This document shows, in pieces, positions 1 through 5,585 of a stretch of DNA of 7,232 nucleotides (position 1 is the first letter of the stretch; each line of letters starts with the position of its first letter). Origin of the DNA: Actinomycetota bacterium (lineage in GTDB: Bacteria; Actinomycetota; Actinomycetes; Actinomycetales; Angustibacteraceae). The position numbers and the translations under genes were made by a program. The stretch lies in NCBI GenBank assembly GCA_014377795.1, contig JACMOY010000318.1:1-7232 (forward strand). The letters are read 5' to 3'. The notes beneath the pieces were generated by a model. The model did not search any database and was not told the origin of the DNA. It saw only the letters and a program-made list of their open reading frames with translations.

Positions 1-1
1 C

Positions 2-18
2 GCGTCGGTGACCGACGC
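2..18. promoter_or_regulatory. 17-bp perfect palindrome upstream of the lipoprotein gene (candidate operator)
   Basis: GCGTCGGT and ACCGACGC form perfect 8-base arms around a single central G. The site ends 22 bases before the TTG start of the lipoprotein gene and 10 bases before its ribosome binding site. An odd-centred DNA palindrome suits a dimeric repressor. As RNA it could instead fold into a 7-bp stem with a TGA loop in the 5' leader. The promoter itself would lie outside the window, so the operator role is inferred from position and symmetry only. Confidence 0.35.
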
Positions 19-28
19 ACCCGCACCT

Positions 29-35
29 GAAGGAG
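29..35 (+). promoter_or_regulatory. Ribosome binding site that sets the TTG start of the lipoprotein gene
   Basis: GAAGGAG ends five bases before the TTG at 41. It is the only strong Shine-Dalgarno match near the gene start. It lies inside the longer reading frame that begins at the GTG at 8, so it argues against that upstream start. Confidence 0.75.
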
Positions 36-40
36 ACCCC

Positions 41-1096
41 TTGCGCCGCGTGATGACACTGTCGGGAGTCGCCACCGTGGCCGCCCTGGCCCTCGCGGCC
101 TGCGGCTCCAGCACCGCCGAGGCCCCCGTGGCCAGCGGCAGCGCCGCGTCGAGCAGCGGCCCGACCATCAAGGTGGGCCTGGCCTACGACATCGGCGGCC
201 GGGGCGACAAGTCCTTCAACGACGCCGCCGCGGCGGGCCTGGAGAAGGCCAAGTCCGAGCTCGGTCTGGAGACCAAGGAGCTCGAGGCCAAGGCCGGCGA
301 GACCGACGCGCAGAAGGAGGAGCGGCTGCGGCTGCTCGCCTCCGGTGGCTACGACACCATCGTGGCCGTCGGGTTCGCCTACGCCGGCCCGCTGAAGAAG
401 GTCGCTCCCGAGTTCCCCAAGGTGCACTTCGCGATCATCGACGACAACAGCTTCATGGCGGACAACGTCGCCAACCTCGTCTTCGCCGCCAACGAGGGCA
501 GCTTCCTGGTCGGCGCCGCCGCGGCGCTGAAGTCCAAGACCGCCCACGTCGGCTACATCGGCGGGGTGCAGACCCCCTTGCTCGAGGTCTTCCAGGCCGG
601 GTTCGACGCCGGCGCCAAGGCGGTCAACCCCAGCATCAAGATCGACGACAAGTACCTCACCCAGATCCCGGACTACAGCGGCTTCGCCGACCCGGCCAAG
701 GGCAAGGTCACCGGTGAAGGCATGTTCCAGGGCGGCGCCGACGTCGTCTTCGCGGCGGCCGGCTCGTCAGGTCTCGGGGTGTTCCAGGCGGCCGTGACCG
801 CCAAGACCCTCGCGATCGGGGTCGACTCCGACCAGTACAACACCGTCGACGCGGCACTGAAGCCGGTCATCATGACCTCCATGATCAAGAAGGTCGACGT
901 GGCGGTGTTCGACTTCGTGAAGTCGGTGAAGGACGGGTCGCCGCTGAGCGGCGAGACGCTGTTCGACCTCAAGTCCGGCGGCATCGACTACTCGACCTCG
1001 GGTGGTCAGGTCGACGACATCAAGGCCAAGCTCGACGACTACAAGGCCAAGATCATCAGCGGCGAGATCAAGGTCCCGGCGACCCCGGGGTCCTGA
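41..1096 (+). CDS. BMP/PnrA family nucleoside-binding lipoprotein (ABC transporter substrate-binding protein)
   Basis: This is the 351-residue extracytoplasmic receptor that captures nucleosides for the ABC transporter encoded just downstream. From the TTG start there is a lipoprotein signal peptide: Arg2-Arg3, a hydrophobic stretch at 6-20, and lipobox LAAC at 18-21 with Cys21 as lipidation site. A Ser/Ala-rich linker runs to about residue 40. The BMP hallmark follows at 50-60 (DIGGRGDKSFN); its Asp, Phe and Asn belong to the family's ligand pocket. Further family segments are ANEGSFLVG (150-158), GVDSDQ (260-265) and MTSMIKKVD (278-286). Length is normal for the family. The TTG start is chosen because GAAGGAG sits five bases upstream; the GTG at 8 would place that site inside the gene, and the ATG at 53 would drop the positive n-region. 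PnrA relatives bind purine nucleosides, but the neighbouring enzymes suggest pyrimidines, so ligand specificity is open. The name after B. subtilis would be nupN-like. Confidence 0.93.
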   Translation: MRRVMTLSGVATVAALALAACGSSTAEAPVASGSAASSSGPTIKVGLAYDIGGRGDKSFNDAAAAGLEKAKSELGLETKELEAKAGETDAQKEERLRLLASGGYDTIVAVGFAYAGPLKKVAPEFPKVHFAIIDDNSFMADNVANLVFAANEGSFLVGAAAALKSKTAHVGYIGGVQTPLLEVFQAGFDAGAKAVNPSIKIDDKYLTQIPDYSGFADPAKGKVTGEGMFQGGADVVFAAAGSSGLGVFQAAVTAKTLAIGVDSDQYNTVDAALKPVIMTSMIKKVDVAVFDFVKSVKDGSPLSGETLFDLKSGGIDYSTSGGQVDDIKAKLDDYKAKIISGEIKVPATPGS

Positions 1097-1111
1097 TCAC
1101 CAGATCGACAC

Positions 1112-1151
1112 CGACGGGCCCGGGGGACGGCATCGTCCCCCGGGCCCGTCG
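1112..1151 (+). terminator. Perfect 18-bp hairpin after the lipoprotein gene (partial terminator or mRNA-stabilising stem)
   Basis: The arms at 1112-1129 and 1134-1151 are perfectly complementary, with a GCAT loop at 1130-1133. The stem is almost all G/C and starts 15 bases after the lipoprotein stop. The downstream side has only scattered T residues and no T-run, so full intrinsic termination is doubtful. In binding-protein operons such stems commonly protect the upstream mRNA from 3' decay or cause partial termination, which would yield more receptor than membrane complex. The structure is certain at sequence level; its effect is inferred. Confidence 0.7.
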
Positions 1152-1170
1152 CGTTCGTCTCCTGGCCGCT

Positions 1171-1190
1171 CGATCCTCGCGAAGGAGTCG
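1171..1190 (+). promoter_or_regulatory. Ribosome binding site of the ABC ATPase gene within a possible masking hairpin
   Basis: GAAGGAG at 1181-1187 lies six bases before the GTG at 1194 and fixes that start. The same bases can pair upstream: 1171-1173 with 1188-1190, and 1174-1177 with 1183-1186, with G1187 bulged and a CGCGA loop. That would hide most of the Shine-Dalgarno sequence. The stem is short, so masking would be partial at best. The binding-site call is firm; the hairpin role is speculative. Confidence 0.5.
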
Positions 1191-1193
1191 TCC

Positions 1194-2762
1194 GTGACGT
1201 CCGAACCCCCCGGCGGGCCCAGCCCGGTCGCGGTGCGGCTCACCGGCATCACCAAGCGCTTCCCCGGTGTGGTGGCCAACCACGACGTCAACATCAGCGT
1301 CCGGGCCGGCAGCGTCCACGCCGTCGTCGGTGAGAACGGCGCCGGCAAGTCGACGCTGATGAAGATCCTGTACGGCATGCAGCGCCCCGACGAGGGCACG
1401 ATCACGATCGACGGCGAGGTCGTCACTCTCGGGACACCGGCCCAGGCCATCGCGGCCGGGATCGGCATGGTGCACCAGCACTTCATGCTCGCCGACAACC
1501 TCAGCGTCCTCGAGAACGTCGTCCTCGGCAGCGAGCCGCGCAAGGGCCTGCGTCTGGACTTCGGCGCCGCTCGCGCGCGGATCGACGAGATCTCGAAGGC
1601 CTATGGACTGGGGGTGCGGCCCGACGCCATGGTCGAGGACCTCGGTGTCGGCGAGCGCCAGCGGGTCGAGATCCTCAAGGTGCTCTACCGCGGCGCGCGC
1701 ATCCTCATCCTCGACGAGCCGACCGCCGTGCTGGTGCCGCAGGAGGTCCGTGACCTGTTCCGCGCCGTCCACGAGCTGCCCGGGCGCGGGTTCACCGTCC
1801 TGTTCATCAGCCACCACCTCGACGAGGTGCTCGAGATCGCCGACGAGATCACCGTGATCCGCCGCGGCGAGACGGTGGCCACCGTGCGGCCCGCCGACGT
1901 CCCTGCCGGCCAGCTGGCCGGGCTGATGGTCGGCAGCGAGCTGCCGTCGCCGCAGACCCGCGAGTCGACGGTCACCGACCGCGTGGTGCTCGAGGCGACC
2001 GGTCTGACCGTGAGGGACGCCGAGGGTCGCCTGCTCCTCGACCACGTCAGCCTGCGCATCCACTCCGGCGAGATCGTCGGCATCGCCGGCGTCGAGGGCA
2101 ACGGCCAGACCCAGCTGGTCGAGGCCATCATGGGCATGGGGCCGCTGGCCGAGGGCACGCTGACCCTGTCGGGCGAGGACGTCACGGCCTGGGGCACCCG
2201 GCGCCGCCGCGGGGCGGGCGTGGCGTTCGTCCCCGAGGACCGCAACCGGCACGGGCTGCTGCTCGAGGCACCGGTGTGGGAGAACCGCGTGCTGGGCCAC
2301 CAGACCCAGGCACCCAACCGCAAGGGCCCGTGGATCGACCGGGCCGGTGCGCGTGCCGACACCGAGCGCATCGTCCGCGAGTACGACGTCCGCACACCCG
2401 GCATCGACGTCACCGCCGGGTCGCTGTCGGGGGGCAACCAGCAGAAGCTCATCGTCGGGCGCGAGATGAGCGGAGCGCCTCGCCTGCTGCTGGCCGCGCA
2501 CCCGACCCGCGGCGTGGACGTCGGGGCGCAGGCCGCGATCTGGGACCACATCCGCGACGCGCGGGCCGCCGGGCTTGCCGTCCTGCTCGTCTCCTCCGAC
2601 CTCGACGAGCTGATCGGGCTCTCGGACAGCCTGCAGGTGATGCTGCGCGGCCGGTTGGTGGCCGAGGCCGATCCCGCGACCGTCACGCCCGAGCAGCTCG
2701 GCTCGGCGATGACCGGCGCCACCGCGGCGCCCGGCACGGCGTCCAGCCCAGGTGCGCCGTGA
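1194..2762 (+). CDS. Nucleoside ABC transporter ATP-binding protein (two fused nucleotide-binding domains)
   Basis: This is a 522-residue cytoplasmic ATPase that powers import through the two permeases encoded next. It has the tandem-domain layout of the RbsA/NupO (YufO) group. Domain 1 has Walker A GENGAGKST (46-54), Q-loop Gln95, a signature region LGVGERQ (150-156), Walker B ILILDEP (170-176) with catalytic Glu175, and switch His207. Domain 2 has a degenerate Walker A GVEGNGQTQ (299-307, no Lys), an intact signature LSGGNQQ (411-417), AAHPTRG (434-440) in place of an acidic Walker B, and SSD where the switch His would be. This leaves one canonical composite ATP site and one degenerate site, as is usual in the family; Gly151 replaces the signature Ser on the degenerate side. 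The GTG start is set by GAAGGAG at 1181-1187. The frame is open upstream to 1002, but that would cross the hairpin and overlap the lipoprotein gene. The stop overlaps the next ATG by one base. Confidence 0.94.
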   Translation: MTSEPPGGPSPVAVRLTGITKRFPGVVANHDVNISVRAGSVHAVVGENGAGKSTLMKILYGMQRPDEGTITIDGEVVTLGTPAQAIAAGIGMVHQHFMLADNLSVLENVVLGSEPRKGLRLDFGAARARIDEISKAYGLGVRPDAMVEDLGVGERQRVEILKVLYRGARILILDEPTAVLVPQEVRDLFRAVHELPGRGFTVLFISHHLDEVLEIADEITVIRRGETVATVRPADVPAGQLAGLMVGSELPSPQTRESTVTDRVVLEATGLTVRDAEGRLLLDHVSLRIHSGEIVGIAGVEGNGQTQLVEAIMGMGPLAEGTLTLSGEDVTAWGTRRRRGAGVAFVPEDRNRHGLLLEAPVWENRVLGHQTQAPNRKGPWIDRAGARADTERIVREYDVRTPGIDVTAGSLSGGNQQKLIVGREMSGAPRLLLAAHPTRGVDVGAQAAIWDHIRDARAAGLAVLLVSSDLDELIGLSDSLQVMLRGRLVAEADPATVTPEQLGSAMTGATAAPGTASSPGAP

Positions 2763-3865
2763 TGGCGCGGGTCGACGTCCGGCGGGTGCTGGTGACGATC
2801 GCGGCGCCCGCTCTCGCCCTGGTGCTCGCGCTCGCGATCGCGAGCCTGGCGCTGCGGGCCAGCGGGCACAGCCCCGTCGACACCGCCCGGGCGATGGTGA
2901 CCTACGCCCGGCGGGGCAGCACGCAGGTGCTGATCCTGAACACGGCGACCTACTACTACCTCGCCGCGGTGGCCGTCGCCATCGGCTTCCGGATGAACCT
3001 GTTCAACATCGGCGTCGACGGGCAGTACCGCCTCGCGGCGCTGCTGTCCGCGGCGGTCGGTGGCGCGGTGCACCTGCCGCGCCCACTGCACCTGCTGCTC
3101 ATCGTCGTCGTCGCGGTGACCGTCGGGGGCATGTGGGCCGCGATCGCGGGGCTGCTCAAGGCCTACCGCGGGGTCAGCGAGGTGATCAGCACGATCATGC
3201 TGAACGCCATCTCGACCGCGGTGATCGCCTACCTGCTCACCCCGGGGCGGCTCGCGGTCAGCACCCAGGGCAGCAACAACATCGGCACCCGGCTCATCCC
3301 GGTCTCGGGTCAGGTGCCCGGCCTCGACCTGATCCCGGGCGCCAACCGCCAGGTGTTCGGTTTCATCATCGTGTCGGCACTGGTCGGCATCGGTTACGCG
3401 GTGCTGCTGAACCGCACGCGCTTCGGGTTCGACCTGCGCGCCACCGGTCGCTCGCAGTCGGCGGCCGTCGCCAGCGGCGTGAACGTCAAGCGGATGGTCG
3501 TCATCTCGATGGCGCTGTCCGGTGCGTGCGCGGGCCTGGTCGGCCTGCCGCAGCTGCTCGGCGCGTCGTACTCGTACGCGCTGGACTTCCCGACCGGTAT
3601 CGGTTTCACCGGCATCGCGATCGCCCTGCTGGGCCGCAACCACCCCGTCGGCATCGCGCTGGGTGCGCTGCTGTGGTCGTTCCTGGACCAGTCGTCGCAG
3701 ATCCTCGACCTCGAGGGCGTGCCGAAGGAGATCGTGACGATCATGCAGGGCTCGACCGTGCTGTCGGTCGTCGTGGCGTACGAGCTGGTGCGGCGCTACT
3801 CACAGGTGCTGGAGCAGAAGCGGGTCGGCCTCGCCCTCGGCCAGACCACGGGGGTGACGGCGTGA
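2762..3865 (+). CDS. Nucleoside ABC transporter permease, first subunit (BPD_transp_2 family)
   Basis: This 367-residue inner-membrane protein forms half of the transport channel and is similar to B. subtilis NupP (YufP). A hydrophobic N-terminal helix (about 9-31) is followed by a polar loop. The family motif is at 75-88 (GFRMNLFNIGVDGQ), and the coupling segment GVSEVISTIMLN is at 137-148. Another typical segment, FGFDLRATGRSQSAA, at 221-235 precedes further helices around 245-268, 278-310 and 328-342. Hydrophobic segments fit the eight to ten helices usual for the family; the exact number cannot be fixed by eye. The ATG at 2762 is chosen because it forms a TGATG stop-start junction with the ATPase gene, a sign of coupled translation. 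A GTG one codon earlier (2759) is also in frame. No strong ribosome binding site precedes either one. The next gene overlaps by four bases (GTGA). Confidence 0.92.
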   Translation: MARVDVRRVLVTIAAPALALVLALAIASLALRASGHSPVDTARAMVTYARRGSTQVLILNTATYYYLAAVAVAIGFRMNLFNIGVDGQYRLAALLSAAVGGAVHLPRPLHLLLIVVVAVTVGGMWAAIAGLLKAYRGVSEVISTIMLNAISTAVIAYLLTPGRLAVSTQGSNNIGTRLIPVSGQVPGLDLIPGANRQVFGFIIVSALVGIGYAVLLNRTRFGFDLRATGRSQSAAVASGVNVKRMVVISMALSGACAGLVGLPQLLGASYSYALDFPTGIGFTGIAIALLGRNHPVGIALGALLWSFLDQSSQILDLEGVPKEIVTIMQGSTVLSVVVAYELVRRYSQVLEQKRVGLALGQTTGVTA

Positions 3866-5118
3866 GCACCGAGGTCGCCCCGACCGCCGCCCCCGCGGGC
3901 CCCCGCCCCCGGGTGCGGGCCACCCCGGCACGGACGGCGATCGCCGCGCTCGCGCTCGTCGTCCTGCTCTCGCTGGTGCGGGCCATCAGTGGCGCCGACG
4001 ACCTCACGTCCGGGGGCGCCATCAGCGCCGCCCTGCTGCTCGCCGTCCCGATCGCGATGGCCGGTCTCGGCGGGCTGTGGTCCGAGCGCGCGGGCGTCGC
4101 CAACATCGGCCTCGAGGGGATGATGATCCTCGGCACCTGGGGCGCCGGGTGGGCCGGCTACCAGTGGGGGCCGTGGGCCGGAATCGTTGCGGCCGTGGTG
4201 TTCGGGGCGGTCGGCGGCCTGCTGCACGCCATCGCCACTGTCGTGTTCAACGTCGACCACATCGTGTCGGGTGTGGCGATCAACATCCTGGCGCTGGGCG
4301 CCACGCAGTTCTTGTCCAACGCCTACTTCGCGGGGCGCGACGGTGGCAGCACCAAGCAGTCCCCGACGGTCGACCCGCTGGGGACGGTGAGCGTGCCGTT
4401 CGTCGGCGACCCGCTGGCGAGCCTGGAGGCACACCACTGGCTGCTGGTGTCCGACGTCGCCGGGATTCTGCGTGGGCTGCTGACCAACCTGTCGTGGATC
4501 ACCGTGCTGGCCGTGCTGCTGTTCCCGCTGACGTTCTTCGTCCTGTGGCGCACCCCGTTCGGGCTGCGGCTGCGCGCGTGCGGCGAGAGCCCGACGGCCG
4601 CGGAGTCGTTGGGCGTCAACGTGTACCGGATGAAGATGATCGCCGTGGTCGCCTCGGGGGCGTTCGCCGGACTGGGTGGGGCCTCGCTCGCGCTGGCCGC
4701 GTCGAGCTTCTACCAGGAGGGCCAGACCGGCGGTCGCGGCTACATCGGCCTGGCGGCGATGATCTTCGGCAACTGGCGTCCCGGCGGCCTGGCCGGGGGG
4801 GCGGCGCTGTTCGGGTTCGCCGACGCGCTGCAGCTGCGCGGCGGTGCCGCGATCCACGCGCTGCTCCTGCTCGTCGCGGTGCTCGTCGTCCTGGTCGGGG
4901 CGTGGCAGCTGCGCCGCCGCCGAGTCGTGCAGGGTGGGGTCGCGCTCGCGTGCGGGGTCGCCGTCCTGGTGATCTACCTGGTGACCACGACGGTGCCCTC
5001 TCAGCTCACCGGCTCGGTCCCGTACGTCACGACGCTCCTGGTGCTGGCCCTGGCCAGCCAGCGGTTGCGGATGCCGGCCACCGACGGCATGCCCTACCGC
5101 CGGGGAGAGGGCGGGTGA
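3862..5118 (+). CDS. Nucleoside ABC transporter permease, second subunit (BPD_transp_2 family), with C-terminal extension
   Basis: This 418-residue membrane protein is the partner permease, similar to B. subtilis NupQ (YufQ), which is about 320 residues as I recall. A Pro/Ala/Arg-rich cytoplasmic tail (1-24) precedes the first helix (about 25-42). The family motif is at 72-87 (LWSERAGVANIGLEGM), the coupling segment near 131-142 (VDHIVSGVAINI), and a typical FGLRLRACGESP at 233-244. The conserved end of the family core is around GYIGLAAMIFGNWRPGG (293-309) and FGFADALQLR (317-326). Extra length comes from three places: the N-tail, a polar stretch near 157-190, and a C-terminal part with hydrophobic segments at about 330-350, 356-376 and 387-399, separated by Arg351-354. 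GTG at 3862 overlaps the upstream stop by four bases. GGGGGTGA at 3850-3857 serves as a close ribosome binding site, and the pattern suggests translational coupling. Confidence 0.92.
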   Translation: MSTEVAPTAAPAGPRPRVRATPARTAIAALALVVLLSLVRAISGADDLTSGGAISAALLLAVPIAMAGLGGLWSERAGVANIGLEGMMILGTWGAGWAGYQWGPWAGIVAAVVFGAVGGLLHAIATVVFNVDHIVSGVAINILALGATQFLSNAYFAGRDGGSTKQSPTVDPLGTVSVPFVGDPLASLEAHHWLLVSDVAGILRGLLTNLSWITVLAVLLFPLTFFVLWRTPFGLRLRACGESPTAAESLGVNVYRMKMIAVVASGAFAGLGGASLALAASSFYQEGQTGGRGYIGLAAMIFGNWRPGGLAGGAALFGFADALQLRGGAAIHALLLLVAVLVVLVGAWQLRRRRVVQGGVALACGVAVLVIYLVTTTVPSQLTGSVPYVTTLLVLALASQRLRMPATDGMPYRRGEGG

Positions 5119-5120
5119 GC

Positions 5121-5510
5121 ATGGACGTCGACTGGGAGGCGTTGCGCCGCAGGGCGGTCGAGGCGATGGCGCACGCCTACGCCCCCTACTCGCACTACCG
5201 GGTCGGTGTTGCCGGCCTGGTCGACGACGGCCGCGTCGTCGTCGGGTGCAACGTCGAGAACGCGTCGTACGGCATCGGCCTGTGCGCCGAGTGCGCGATG
5301 GTGAGCCAGCTGCACCTGACCGGCGGGGGGCGCCTGGTCGCGGTGGCCTGCGTCGACGCCGAGGGCGCGGTTCTCATGCCGTGCGGCCGGTGCCGCCAGC
5401 TGATCTGGGAGCACGGCGGCGCGAGCTGCCTGGTCGACACCCCGCAGGGCGTCAAGCCGATGAGCTGGGTGCTGCCCGAGGCGTCCGACGCCGACAAGCT
5501 CGACGCCTGA
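5121..5510 (+). CDS. cdd: Cytidine deaminase
   Basis: This 129-residue cytoplasmic enzyme hydrolytically deaminates cytidine and deoxycytidine to uridine and deoxyuridine. It is the small homotetrameric type. The substrate motif CNVEN is at 43-47. The zinc and catalytic motif CAE is at 55-57, with Cys55 a zinc ligand and Glu57 the proton shuttle. PCGRC at 87-91 supplies zinc ligands Cys88 and Cys91. The N-terminal wording and the GGGRL and VLMPCGRCRQ stretches resemble the M. tuberculosis Cdd as remembered. The length is typical. The start is uncertain by two codons: GTG at 5115 would overlap the permease stop by four bases, as at the previous junction, while ATG at 5121 follows it directly. 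The GGGGAGAGGG run at 5102-5111 could serve either. Its place after the permeases suggests that imported cytidine is processed at once, giving the substrate of the next enzyme. Confidence 0.96.
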   Translation: MDVDWEALRRRAVEAMAHAYAPYSHYRVGVAGLVDDGRVVVGCNVENASYGIGLCAECAMVSQLHLTGGGRLVAVACVDAEGAVLMPCGRCRQLIWEHGGASCLVDTPQGVKPMSWVLPEASDADKLDA

Positions 5511-5563
5511 GGCCGGGCGGGGTCACTACGCCGGCCGCGAACGGCGGGCACGGATCGGCCCGG

Positions 5564-5585
5564 CATGGTCCAGGATCGGGCCATG
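5564..5585 (+). promoter_or_regulatory. Possible start-masking hairpin at the phosphorylase gene
   Basis: Bases 5564-5571 (CATGGTCC) pair with 5578-5585 (GGGCCATG) through eight base pairs, one of them a G-U wobble. The six-base loop AGGATC holds the only plausible Shine-Dalgarno (AGGA, 5572-5575). The ATG start is fully inside the 3' arm. If the message starts upstream, this fold could limit translation initiation. The same bases also fit a leaderless promoter (CAGGAT at 5571-5576, then six bases to ATG). Neither reading can be settled from sequence alone. Confidence 0.35.

Noticed and set aside
1002..1193. Upstream extension of the ATPase reading frame
   Set aside because: It would overlap the lipoprotein gene and translate through the hairpin into an Arg/Ser/Pro-rich tail unknown in the family; the ribosome binding site supports 1194.
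1068..2549. 493-codon open frame on the minus strand
   Set aside because: Same reason: antisense to the ATPase, low-complexity composition, no recognisable motif and no plausible start context.
2276..2761. Upstream extension of the first permease frame through the ATPase gene
   Set aside because: The translated stretch is Arg/His-rich shadow sequence; membrane-protein character begins only after 2762.
1685..3643. 652-codon open frame on the minus strand
   Set aside because: It lies opposite the clear ATPase and permease genes. Its product is an Arg/Asp/Gln-rich mixture with no domain, and long antisense frames are expected in DNA this GC-rich.
2752..3861. Upstream extension of the second permease frame
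   Set aside because: The residues are an Arg/Gly/Pro shadow of the first permease; the real start is the GTG overlapping its stop.
3981..4032. Near-direct repeat of a GCCATCAGnG-type segment
   Set aside because: Short, imperfect and within coding sequence for hydrophobic residues; no sign of function.
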